Made by a program: the position numbers and the translations under genes
From: an uncultured Prevotellaceae bacterium
GTDB lineage: Bacteria; Bacteroidota; Bacteroidia; Bacteroidales; Muribaculaceae
Length of the DNA stretch: 64,000 nucleotides
Assembly: GCA_900318645.1 (NCBI GenBank)
Contig: ONLH01000028.1
Coordinates: forward strand, 97,724-161,723
Direction: 5' to 3'
Shown here: positions 8,322-17,191 of the stretch, in pieces
Layout: each line of letters opens with the position of its first letter
Numbering within the stretch: the first letter of the stretch is position 1
Notes under the pieces: model-generated
Told to the model about the DNA's origin: nothing
What the model saw: only the letters and a program-made list of their open reading frames with translations
Databases searched by the model: none

Positions 8322-10007
8322 TTAGTAGTGGAAGCTGCTGCCTCCCAGAAATTCGCGCAGCAAGCTCGTGCTGGGAATATCTTTCTCGTCCAGAGGCTCA
8401 AAGTAGCTCAGGAATTTTATCAGTCGCGAAGCCTCGGCATACTCGGGCGTGCTGCTGGGCACTTGCTGCAGGATGGGAAGCGCGTAGTTTTTCATCACTG
8501 ACAGTTCAAACAGCAAAGATGAGTTGAACATGGCGTCGGCATTCTCGTGGAATGGCATAATCCATTTTTCCTCACCACGGCGTACGCTGGCCCATCGCTT
8601 GATGGTGTCCAGGGCGCTGGCTCCGCGATATTGGTGGTCGCGGATGATGCGGCGCAGCAGGCGGTTATCGTAGGTGCCAATCCAGTTGTGGTCATCGATG
8701 TTCAGCGTGGTGAGGGCTGATACGAAGATGCGGAATTTCTGCTCCTCGGGGATGAGGCGCGTCAACTCGGGATTCAGGCCATGGATACCTTCCATGAGCA
8801 AGATGTCGCCTTGTTCCAGCTTGAGCGTTTTGCCTAAGTATTCACGCTCGCCCTTCACGAAGTTATAGGTGGGCATTGCCACTTCCTCTCCGGCGAGCAA
8901 GGCGGTCACGTCCTTGTTGAACTGTTCCAGGTCAAGGGCATAGAGCGACTCGTAGTCATAGTCGCCATCCTTGTCACGTGGCGTGCGGTCGCGGTTGACG
9001 AAGTAGTTGTCCAACTCGATGACCTTGGGCACGATACAGTTGGTAAGCAGTTGGATGGCCAGTCGCTTGGAGGACGTGGTCTTGCCGCTTGATGACGGAC
9101 CGGCTATCAGTACCACGCGTGCTCCACCCTCCTTGTAACGGCGGGTGATTTCATCGGCAATCTGGATGAAGTGTTTGTTGTGGAGCGCTTCTACGACATT
9201 GATAAGCAGGGGAGCATATCCAGCGGTGATGGCGTGGTTGAGCTCGCCTACATCGCCCAGATGGATAATCTCGTTGAAGTTGATATAGTCGGTAAAGGCT
9301 TGGAACAACTTGGGTTGAGGCTCCCATTTGACCACTTGGCTGATGTCCTTGCGGTCAGGTCCCAGTAGCAGCATGCCCTGCTCGTAGGGTATCAGGTCAA
9401 ACACCTTCAACATTCCAGTCGAGGGTACCAGCGGTCCGAAGAAGCTATCGATAATGTCATCGAGCTTGTAGTAAACGGTATAGAGCTGGTTGATACCTTC
9501 TAACAGGCGCACTTTATCCTTCAGGCCTTGTTTGCGGAACATTTCGACGACGTCGGTCGTGAGGCGCTCGCGGCGCACGAATTTGATATCGGCGTCGATA
9601 ATCTCGGTCATGCGCTGCTTGAGGCGTGTGATGGCTTCGGGGGTCAGAAAATGTTCCTCATGCTTGATTTGGCAATAGTGGCCATTGCTGATACTGTGCT
9701 GAATGCACAACCGCTTGCCAGGATAGAGGTCGTTTACGGCCTTATAGAGCACCATGCACAGTGAACGCGTCATCACGCGGTAACCTGTGTTGGAAGTCAT
9801 GTCGATGAACTCGACGTGTTTAGGAGAATAGACGGGATAATGCAGGTCTTCGACTTTGTTGTTGACAAGCACGCACACAGCATCGCCCTGCAGGTCCAAG
9901 CGGCCCTTGATGGTTTCATAGAGGTCTAATAGCGTGTCACCGCCATCAATGTCTATGTACTCACCCGTGTTCTTGCAGAACACCTTGAGTTCATCATTCC
10001 TTTTCAT
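8322..10007 (-). CDS. TGS/ThrRS-like nucleoside (uridine) kinase
   Basis: 561 residues. The first 60 form a TGS-like domain (ubiquitin-like fold shared with threonyl-tRNA synthetase), followed by a ThrRS second-additional-domain-like region with HSISNGHYCQIKHEEH, and from about residue 285 a uridine-kinase-type P-loop domain (GPSSSGKTTSSKRLA, VIELDNYFVNRDRTPRD, LLMEGIHGLNP, RLLRRIIRDHQYRGASA). This domain order is typical of the nucleoside kinases annotated across Bacteroidota and Firmicutes. Expected product is cytosolic UMP or CMP through salvage. A -7 box lies at 10096-10103, leaving a leader of roughly 80 nt. Confidence 0.88.
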   Translation of the reverse strand: MKRNDELKVFCKNTGEYIDIDGGDTLLDLYETIKGRLDLQGDAVCVLVNNKVEDLHYPVYSPKHVEFIDMTSNTGYRVMTRSLCMVLYKAVNDLYPGKRLCIQHSISNGHYCQIKHEEHFLTPEAITRLKQRMTEIIDADIKFVRRERLTTDVVEMFRKQGLKDKVRLLEGINQLYTVYYKLDDIIDSFFGPLVPSTGMLKVFDLIPYEQGMLLLGPDRKDISQVVKWEPQPKLFQAFTDYINFNEIIHLGDVGELNHAITAGYAPLLINVVEALHNKHFIQIADEITRRYKEGGARVVLIAGPSSSGKTTSSKRLAIQLLTNCIVPKVIELDNYFVNRDRTPRDKDGDYDYESLYALDLEQFNKDVTALLAGEEVAMPTYNFVKGEREYLGKTLKLEQGDILLMEGIHGLNPELTRLIPEEQKFRIFVSALTTLNIDDHNWIGTYDNRLLRRIIRDHQYRGASALDTIKRWASVRRGEEKWIMPFHENADAMFNSSLLFELSVMKNYALPILQQVPSSTPEYAEASRLIKFLSYFEPLDEKDIPSTSLLREFLGGSSFHY

Positions 10008-10095
10008 AGCTGCTCTGTAGTTTTTGATGAAAAATTGGTCGTGTCATGGCAAATCAACTGCTGTGTTTTGCGCTTGTCGCGCCCAATTTTGGGCG

Positions 10096-10103
10096 CAAAG
10101 GTA
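10096..10103 (-). promoter_or_regulatory. -7 promoter box for the long nucleoside kinase gene
   Basis: Minus-strand TACCTTTG, 88 bp before the ATG at 10007. A 7-bp stem hairpin (GCGCCCA / TGGGCGC, 10078-10095) lies at the start of the predicted leader. Confidence 0.5.
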
Positions 10104-10208
10104 CAAATTTTTCCCGAAAAAGGTGAACTTTAAGTAACAAATGGTTCATAAATGGCAGAAAATTGTCTTTTTTTTTGTGTTCATACATAAAAAATGAATT
10201 GGATTCTT

Positions 10209-10216
10209 TACCTTTG
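10209..10216 (+). promoter_or_regulatory. -7 promoter box for the MBL-fold gene
   Basis: TACCTTTG, 36 bp before the ATG at 10253. Confidence 0.55.
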
Positions 10217-10252
10217 ACGTGCAAGAAATAATTGTAACACCAATAAAATCCA

Positions 10253-11014
10253 ATGATGAAAATAAAGTTTTTTGTTATGGCTATGATGATTGTTGGCGCC
10301 ATGGGCAGTTGCACGGCGCAGAGTGGAGAGAATGTGGAGCCCGGTTGTGACGTTTTCAAGACTGAGCAGGGCACGACAGTGAAAATGTACTGCATCAAAC
10401 ACGGCAGCGTCAGGATGCAGCTGGGAGAGAAATGGGTTTATGTGGACCCGGTGACGACGGCCGTAAAGCCTGTGACCGACTACTCTACCCTACCCCAGGC
10501 CGACTATATCCTGGTGACACACGAGCACTTTGACCACCTGGACTCGGTGGCTATCAACCAGTTGAGCAAGCCGGGTACCGTGCTCATCACCAATGCCCGC
10601 TGCCATGAAATCCTGGGCGGCAAGGGTGACGTGATGGCCAATGGCGACAGCCGCACATTGCCAGAAGGCTGGACCGTGGATGCTGTTCCCGCCTACAACA
10701 ACTCGCCCGAAAAGCTCCAGTTCCACCCCAAGGGCCGTGACAACGGCTTCGTGCTGACCATTGAGGGTATGCGTATCTACATCGCCGGCGACACCGAGGA
10801 CATCCCCGAGATGGCCGACATCAAGGGCATCGACGTGGCTTTCCTGCCCTGCAACCTGCCCTACACGATGACGCCCGAGCAATGCGCCCACGCGGCCCAG
10901 ATGATCAAGCCCACCGTGCTATTCCCCTACCACTACGGCCAGACTGACATCCAACAGGTAGTCAAGCTCCTTGACGGCAGTGGCATTGACGTGAGAATCA
11001 GGGATTACCAGTAA
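10253..11014 (+). CDS. MBL-fold metal-dependent hydrolase lipoprotein (UlaG-like)
   Basis: 253 residues. The lipoprotein signal ends in GAMGSC near residue 19, so the enzyme is exported and lipid anchored. The metallo-beta-lactamase fold shows THEHFDHLD (the H-x-H-x-D-H zinc motif), AGDTED (bridging Asp) and a late His in LFPYHYGQTD. The order and the short length resemble the UlaG/YfiT-type group rather than true beta-lactamases. Substrate unknown. Its own promoter and a bidirectional terminator flank it. Confidence 0.85.
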   Translation: MMKIKFFVMAMMIVGAMGSCTAQSGENVEPGCDVFKTEQGTTVKMYCIKHGSVRMQLGEKWVYVDPVTTAVKPVTDYSTLPQADYILVTHEHFDHLDSVAINQLSKPGTVLITNARCHEILGGKGDVMANGDSRTLPEGWTVDAVPAYNNSPEKLQFHPKGRDNGFVLTIEGMRIYIAGDTEDIPEMADIKGIDVAFLPCNLPYTMTPEQCAHAAQMIKPTVLFPYHYGQTDIQQVVKLLDGSGIDVRIRDYQ

Positions 11015-11064
11015 AGGACGTCACGTCCCTATAGTGACTAGTTGCTATAGCCCATTAATAAACG

Positions 11065-11108
11065 GCTGCCGCCGCGACCTTCATCAGGTGCGACGGCAGC
11101 TTTTCTTA
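11065..11108. terminator. Bidirectional terminator between the MBL gene and susD-1
   Basis: Stem GCTGCCGCCGC with GCGACGGCAGC (one mismatch), followed by TTTTCTTA on the plus strand. It sits between convergent genes. Confidence 0.65.
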
Positions 11109-11142
11109 TGGTGACCCGCAACGGGGTCAAGCGTTCATCCAA

Positions 11143-12858
11143 TTACCAACCGGGGTTCTGGCCAATCTCGGGATTCAGGTTGCGCTGATCGTCGGGAATG
11201 GGGAACAGGTTGTACTTGGGATCCCACTTGCGGGGAGCACCGTTGTTCGAGCAGTTGATGTAGCCATCGGGGTCAACATTGATTTCATCAAGGCTGATGG
11301 GGCTAAATCCGAGAACGTATGCACCACGGCACAGGTTGGGATTGTTGTCGGTGTCGAGCAACGAGAGCTGGTTCCAACGCAGCAGCGAGAAGTAGCGGTC
11401 GTTCATGCAGTACATCATCTCGACGCGGCGCTCACGGCGAACCTCCCAAATGATGGGGCTCACGCCCATGTTGTTAGCGGGATCGGCCTCAACGCTGGTA
11501 TAGAGGTGAGGCATGCTCACGCGGTCACGCAGCAGGTTGATGGACTTGTCGAGGTCGTTCTGGGTGATGGTACCCAGCTCGGCGCAAGCCTCGGCATAGT
11601 TCAACAGGATCTCGGCATACCAGAAGATGGGAGCGTCGGTCCAGTTACCATAGGTGCTCTGACGGTTGGTGTTGTCGATCAGGTTGGTATCGAACAGGAA
11701 TACACCATAACCCGTCGATGCGGTGGACTGAGCACCGCCGAAGCGGGCGTAACCACTACCGGGGAATTGGAGGATCTTGTCCACCTGAGCGCTCAGGCGC
11801 GGGTCGCGGTTAGCGAGCACGTTGCTGATGTCGATGTGGGGAGCCTCACCCAGACCCGAGTTGTCGTCGAGGACAACTACGGTACCGTGGTCGGTCTTGT
11901 TCAGAGCGGTGGTAGCCAAGGGCTTGCCATCCTTGAACAGGTAGCTGTCGAAGGCATCCTTGGTCATACCCTTAACCTGTGTTGAACCGCAGGTGTAGTC
12001 GATGGTACCGTGTGCAAGTGTACCCAAAATGTAGTGCTTGTACAGGATCATCTCCTTGTTACCAGCCAGATCAAGCGAGTTGAAGTTAGCCTGGTAGTTG
12101 CTGTTCAGGCTGAAGTTGCCCGAGTTCATGATTTGCTCACAAGCGTTCTTGGCCTCGGTGAGGAACTTGTTGGCACGGTCATTGTTCTTGGTCACATACT
12201 TGCTGTAGTCGCCCTCATAGAGGCAAACCTCGGCCTTCATGGCCAGAGCAACCCACTTGTTGAAAGCGGTGCGTGAGCCAGCATTGTCGGTGATGTTGGT
12301 GCAAGCGAAGTTCAGGTCCTCAAGCACCTTGTCCATCACGTTGTTGCGGGGCTGACGGGGACCGTACAGGATATCCTCGTCATCGGGGTCAAGCACCTCG
12401 TCCACCCAATAGCAGTCACCATAGGCGCGAACGAGTTTATAGTGTTGCCATGCGCGGTACAAGCGACCGATACCCAGCCAATTGGCCTTCCTGGCATCGC
12501 TCATCGACTCAACGCCGGGAATAGCGTCAATGAGAATATTGGCACGACGGATCTCAGTATAGGGCGTGCTCCAAGCAGCAGCGCTACCGGGAACACTCAG
12601 ATAGGACCAGTTGGTGATACCAGTAGAGGCCTGGTCGTCGTTCAGCGTGTTGAAATAGTAGTCACCACTGCCGCTTCCATAACCCGTAAAGGTGTTATAG
12701 AAATAGTTGGCGAACAGCTGGACGTTGTTCTCACTGGTAAAATAGTTGTCCTTGGTAAACTGATCATAGGGATCAGTGTCGAGCACATCTGAGCAAGATA
12801 CCAGCGACAGCAAGGCAACACCCAGTCCACACAGAATAATTGATTTCAATGATTTCAT
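11143..12858 (-). CDS. SusD/RagB-type nutrient-binding lipoprotein (pair 1)
   Basis: 571 residues from MKSLKSIILCG (ATG at 12858); the frame extends nine codons upstream, but the lipoprotein signal begins at this Met. Lipobox LLSLVSC, then the SusD pattern: DTDPYDQFTKDNYFTSENNV, WLGIGRLYRAWQHYKLVRAYGDC, IFWYAEILLNYAEACAELG and WEVRRERRVEMMY near the C-terminus. SusD proteins cap the outside of a SusC transporter and hold its glycan or peptide ligand. Located 33 bp after susC-1 on the same strand. The first 12 residues are almost the same as in the SusD of pairs 2 and 3. Confidence 0.93.
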   Translation of the reverse strand: MKSLKSIILCGLGVALLSLVSCSDVLDTDPYDQFTKDNYFTSENNVQLFANYFYNTFTGYGSGSGDYYFNTLNDDQASTGITNWSYLSVPGSAAAWSTPYTEIRRANILIDAIPGVESMSDARKANWLGIGRLYRAWQHYKLVRAYGDCYWVDEVLDPDDEDILYGPRQPRNNVMDKVLEDLNFACTNITDNAGSRTAFNKWVALAMKAEVCLYEGDYSKYVTKNNDRANKFLTEAKNACEQIMNSGNFSLNSNYQANFNSLDLAGNKEMILYKHYILGTLAHGTIDYTCGSTQVKGMTKDAFDSYLFKDGKPLATTALNKTDHGTVVVLDDNSGLGEAPHIDISNVLANRDPRLSAQVDKILQFPGSGYARFGGAQSTASTGYGVFLFDTNLIDNTNRQSTYGNWTDAPIFWYAEILLNYAEACAELGTITQNDLDKSINLLRDRVSMPHLYTSVEADPANNMGVSPIIWEVRRERRVEMMYCMNDRYFSLLRWNQLSLLDTDNNPNLCRGAYVLGFSPISLDEINVDPDGYINCSNNGAPRKWDPKYNLFPIPDDQRNLNPEIGQNPGW

Positions 12859-12891
12859 AATTATATCTGTTTTAATTGAGTTCATTACTAA

Positions 12892-15800
12892 TTACTTCAC
12901 GATAATTTCGCAGATGGAAACACGGTTCCAGCTCAGTTCATCAAACATGTTGCTGATGCCCTGACCCTGGGCGTTGATGCGCTTGGCATCAATACCATAC
13001 TTCTTGACGAGCATATCCTTCACGCTGGCGGCACGGCCGTTGGCGAGGGTAATGTTACGCTCGAGGGGACCGTCCTTGGAGGCATAACCGTTGATGGTGC
13101 AGGTAGCCTCGGGGTGGCTCTTCATGTAAGCGGCGATGCGCTCAACATTGGGCTGCTGGTCGGCATATACTGCCATCGAGTTGATGGGGAAGTGAACCAG
13201 GATGGTCATGTACTGCAGCGACCTGTCAATCATGCCGCTCTTGCTCTTCTGGCAAGCATCGAGATCCCTCTGGAGCTGGGTGTTGCGGCTGTTGGCAGCG
13301 TTGAGCTGGTTCTGCAGGTCAGCGAGGCGAGCATTGTAGCTGTTCTCGGCATCGGCGAGCTGTGCGCGCAGGTCATTGATCTGAGCGTTCAGGGCGCTGT
13401 TGTCGCCAGGAACGACGACGCCAGAGCGGCTGTTGCTGCCGAAGGTCAGTTGCAGACCACAAGAGTAGGTACGCATGATAGGATCGGTACGACCCCAAAC
13501 TGCGTTACCATAGGAACCCACACCGGTGTTGATCTCGGGATCGAGACCGGTACCGTTGCTGTGGTTGATGATGTCGAACAGGTTGTCGGTCGAAGCATAG
13601 ATGCGCAGCTTCTCGATGAGGACTTTGCGGGTCAAGTGCTGCGGCAGGGTGTAACCCACGGTGATGTTCTTCATGCGCAGGTAAGCCATGTTCACCAGAT
13701 ACTTGGTCTGGGGATAGAAGTTGAACTTACCCAGATCGAGGATGTCGCTTGAAGCGTTACCACGGCCAGCGCCACCAGCCCACATGCGGGGGAATTTGGC
13801 ATTCTGGTCAATCCTCTGTGCGGCATAGTCAGCCTCGGTCACATAGCTGGTCTGGTTGGTATAGATAGCATCGGCACCACGCATGAACGGCATCACGAAT
13901 GCAGACTGGGTCCACATGTCGCGCTTGCCCACGCCCTGCAGGTAGAAGTCAACGTCGAAGCCCTTCCAGGCAGCACCCAGACGCAGCGAGTACTGATAGC
14001 GCGGGGTGAAGTTACCGATGCGCTTCAAGTCACCGTGATCCTCGGGAGTACCCTTACCCCAATCGATGACGCCGTCACCATTCAGGTCCTTGAACTTGAT
14101 ATCACCAGGGCCGTAAACAAAGCCATTGGACTCCAGCTTGGTCTGGCTGGCAACGCCAGCGGCATAAGTACCATCAGCGTTGAAGTCGCTGAAGTTGAAG
14201 TAGCGGTCGGTCTCAAAGCCCCAGATTTCGCCATACTCCTTACCAGAGTATTTGGTGTTGATCATGTTGTTGCTGTCCCACTTGGTGATCTTGGTCTTAT
14301 AGTCACTTACGATGGCGGTAGCATAGAAATCAACATTGCCGATGCGGTTGCGGTAGTCAACACTGACTTCCCAACCACGGGTGCGCATATCACCAGCATT
14401 CTCCCATGCGGCACTTGCACCGATGACAGCGGGCAAAGCCTTACCGGGAGCGAGCATGTTCTTGTTTTCACGCTGGAACCAGTCGGCGACTACATTCAGG
14501 TGGCCGTTAAAGAAGGCGAGGTCAACACCCACGTTGGTGGTTGCGATCTTCTCCCAAGTCAGGGATTCAGAAACCATCTTGGGAACACCAAAGAAATCTG
14601 TGAGCAAATTATTTGTGCCTAACCAATTAACCTTAGTGCTGCTCTTACCATAGTCCCTGTTCTTCTCCATGGTCTCGAGGAACATGTAATCACCCACCTC
14701 CTGGTTACCGATCATACCATAAGATGCACGGATCTTGGCATTGCTGATGGTATTCTTGATGGGAGCCCAGAAGGCTTCCTCGCTGATGCGATAACCGATA
14801 GATGCCGAGGGGAAGAACGCCCACTGATCCTTCTTGGGGAACTTGCTCGAACCATCATAGCGGCCGTTCAACTCGAGCAGGTAGATGCCCTTGTAGTCAT
14901 AGTTGATGCGGCCGAAGAAGCCTGCCGAACCCCAGTGGTTGTGGTGGTGCTCATAGCTGTAGAAGTCATTGGTAAGCGCCAGTTCAGGCATGTTGAGGTC
15001 TTGAAGACCGTGCTGCTCGAAGTAGAGGTACTCCCAATCAGTCTTGTCAACATTGGCACCCACCTTCAGGTTGAAGTTGTGAGCGTCCTTGATTGAACGG
15101 CGCCAGTCGAAGTAACCGTTGGCCACATGGTTCTCAGTGAAGGCGCGTGAGGTCTCGATGAAGGTCGAGCTCGTGATGTCCACGGGACCTTGAGGATTCA
15201 GACCCCAAGTGTTATAGACTACCGAGGGAAGACCTACGCCTTTATACCTATTGGTCCTCTTGATGAAGGTGTAGTCGGCATTGAAGCTCAGACCGTAGCC
15301 GAAGTCAATCTTGCCAAATACGCCCAGACTCATGTTGTTCATCTTGTAGTAGCAGTCACCACCGGTGTTGCGGCCACCAATCATCGTGCGGGCGTCATAC
15401 TGCTTGCCGTCGTTAGGATCTACAAAGTAGCCGTAGGGGCCGAAGAACGAACCCCAGCGCCACAGGTACTGATAGGTACCGGCACCACGCTTGTAGGGGG
15501 TGTTATAGGTCCTGTCCACATAGCTGACGCGGGTACCCAGCTCCAACCAGTCGGTAGCGCGTACCGAAACGTTGGCGGTAGCGTTGTACTTGCGGAACTT
15601 GTCGGGGTTGAAGTTCATCAACGACTGCTTCTGGTTGTAACCTACCGAGGTGTAGAAGTTGATGCGGCCCGAGTTACCGGTTACACTCAGGTTGTGGCTC
15701 TGTGAGGGAGCGGCGTTGTTGAACATGATGCCGGGCACATCCCAGTTGGCATAGTAGCCATATTCATCATAGTCGTCACCATAGACCATCTGACGATATT

Positions 15801-16746
15801 TATCCTTGATGTCGCCATGCTTACTTATCCAGTTGTTCATACCACGAGTGAATTCCTCGCTGTCCAGATACATACCGAAGAGCTCGGATGCAACACCCAT
15901 GCGTTTGTTCACATCATTGAGGGCGCCCACCTGGGTGGGAACGTTGGGATAGTCGGGCAAGGTGGTAGCTTGGCTCCAAGCGAAGTTGTTGTTGTAGCTC
16001 ACCCTGACGTTGTCCTTGACGTGAGCGGTCCTGGTAGTGATCAAAACAACACCGAAGGCTGCACGTGTACCGTAGATCGAGGTCGAAGCAGCATCCTTCA
16101 GGACACTGATGTTCTCGATATCGGCGGGGTTCAGGTCACCCAGACTTTCTACGGGAACACCGTCAACGATGTACAACGGGTTAGAAATACCGTCGTTGGA
16201 CAGCGTACCGATACCACGGATAACAATCGAAGGATCGGCACTGATGTCACCGTTGGCATTCAAGATCGTCAAGCCGGGAACGGTACCCTGCAGGGACTTA
16301 CGGACGTCGGTCTCGGACTTGGAACCGAGCACCTTGTCAACGTCCACGGTGCTCACAGCACCGGTCAGGTTGGCCTTGCGCTGTGTACCGTAACCAACGA
16401 CTACGATCTCATCGAGATGGGCGTTGTCCTCGGCGAGAACGACGCGCATGCCACTGGTGCCACGCAGGGTCTGCGTCTTGTAGCCGATAAACGAAACTTG
16501 AAGCTTAGCATTAGGGCTAGCTTTGAGCGAGAAGTTACCGTCCACATCGGTCGATGTGCCACGGGTCGTTCCAACCTCGACAATGCTGGCGCCGATGACG
16601 GGTTCTCCCTGCTCATCGACAACACGGCCTGTCACAATGCTGGTGGCGGAACTAGCCGTCACCTGGGGCGCGGGTGCTGCCTGTGCCTGGTAGCCAGTAC
16701 CGCACAGCATCAACAATGCGCCCAAAAGAGCTAAATGTCTTTTCAT
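12892..16746 (-). CDS. SusC/RagA TonB-dependent transporter fused to OmpA-like domain (pair 1, intact)
   Basis: 1284 residues from the ATG at 16746; a GTG two codons upstream is less likely. Signal peptide about 1-25; CarboxypepD_reg-like domain about 38-115 (VTGRVVDEQGEPVIGASI, VDGNFSL); the SusC motif DEIVVVGYGTQ and TonB plug to about 235; outer-membrane barrel to about 1120 with last strand YSCGLQLTFGSN. Then, unlike an ordinary SusC, a coiled coil (NAQINDLRAQLADAENSYNA and on to about 1175) and a 105-residue OmpA-like domain (GYASKDG, NGRAASVKDMLV, NRVSICEI). In typical OmpA domains a HTD-type Asp and a RA-type Arg hold peptidoglycan; here the Arg is kept and the Asp position reads Ser. 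Imports a ligand delivered by SusD, powered by TonB. Confidence 0.93.
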   Translation of the reverse strand: MKRHLALLGALLMLCGTGYQAQAAPAPQVTASSATSIVTGRVVDEQGEPVIGASIVEVGTTRGTSTDVDGNFSLKASPNAKLQVSFIGYKTQTLRGTSGMRVVLAEDNAHLDEIVVVGYGTQRKANLTGAVSTVDVDKVLGSKSETDVRKSLQGTVPGLTILNANGDISADPSIVIRGIGTLSNDGISNPLYIVDGVPVESLGDLNPADIENISVLKDAASTSIYGTRAAFGVVLITTRTAHVKDNVRVSYNNNFAWSQATTLPDYPNVPTQVGALNDVNKRMGVASELFGMYLDSEEFTRGMNNWISKHGDIKDKYRQMVYGDDYDEYGYYANWDVPGIMFNNAAPSQSHNLSVTGNSGRINFYTSVGYNQKQSLMNFNPDKFRKYNATANVSVRATDWLELGTRVSYVDRTYNTPYKRGAGTYQYLWRWGSFFGPYGYFVDPNDGKQYDARTMIGGRNTGGDCYYKMNNMSLGVFGKIDFGYGLSFNADYTFIKRTNRYKGVGLPSVVYNTWGLNPQGPVDITSSTFIETSRAFTENHVANGYFDWRRSIKDAHNFNLKVGANVDKTDWEYLYFEQHGLQDLNMPELALTNDFYSYEHHHNHWGSAGFFGRINYDYKGIYLLELNGRYDGSSKFPKKDQWAFFPSASIGYRISEEAFWAPIKNTISNAKIRASYGMIGNQEVGDYMFLETMEKNRDYGKSSTKVNWLGTNNLLTDFFGVPKMVSESLTWEKIATTNVGVDLAFFNGHLNVVADWFQRENKNMLAPGKALPAVIGASAAWENAGDMRTRGWEVSVDYRNRIGNVDFYATAIVSDYKTKITKWDSNNMINTKYSGKEYGEIWGFETDRYFNFSDFNADGTYAAGVASQTKLESNGFVYGPGDIKFKDLNGDGVIDWGKGTPEDHGDLKRIGNFTPRYQYSLRLGAAWKGFDVDFYLQGVGKRDMWTQSAFVMPFMRGADAIYTNQTSYVTEADYAAQRIDQNAKFPRMWAGGAGRGNASSDILDLGKFNFYPQTKYLVNMAYLRMKNITVGYTLPQHLTRKVLIEKLRIYASTDNLFDIINHSNGTGLDPEINTGVGSYGNAVWGRTDPIMRTYSCGLQLTFGSNSRSGVVVPGDNSALNAQINDLRAQLADAENSYNARLADLQNQLNAANSRNTQLQRDLDACQKSKSGMIDRSLQYMTILVHFPINSMAVYADQQPNVERIAAYMKSHPEATCTINGYASKDGPLERNITLANGRAASVKDMLVKKYGIDAKRINAQGQGISNMFDELSWNRVSICEIIVK

Positions 16747-16752
16747 AAGCAC

Positions 16753-17191
16753 GTTTTAATTTGTTAATATTTAGTGAGTTAATTCAATAAGTTTGCTATC
16801 GTAAACTGCCGCTTCACGCACGTGAGCGCATTTGAGTTCAGTTAATCGCTTTTTAGTAAGGTGCAAAATTCATTAATTTTTTTGAAATAGCCAAAAAAAG
16901 GGGGCTGATTTTACAAATACAAACGTTAAATATCATAAAAAAATGTACAAGACACATAAATTAACACCCAAAAACTACCATTTTTAATAGGAGTTGTTTT
17001 ATTTTTTCGCTCAAAGATTTGGTCATGTTAATTTTTGTTTGCAAATTTGCCTACTTAAAACCCGCTATAGCCATTAGGCAATAGCTAAAAGCTATTAGTT
17101 GGCCTCCGCTAAAATTGAGTATTGCGACAAAAGATAAGAGATAATAAAGTCAGTAAATTTCAATTTTTTATAAATTTTAAACTAAGTGCGT
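16753..17191. promoter_or_regulatory. Divergent control region between susC-1 and susC-2
   Basis: About 440 bp of AT-rich DNA without a gene, between two divergent susC genes, so both promoters should lie here. I could not place a convincing -33/-7 pair. A small hairpin (AATAGCT, AAA, AGCTATT; 17080-17096) could be an operator or structure. No sigma, anti-sigma or hybrid two-component gene is next to it. Confidence 0.4.

Noticed and set aside
13114-16734. Long plus-strand open frames opposite susC-1
   Set aside because: Shadows of the susC-1 coding strand; protein text is low in complexity and has no known fold.
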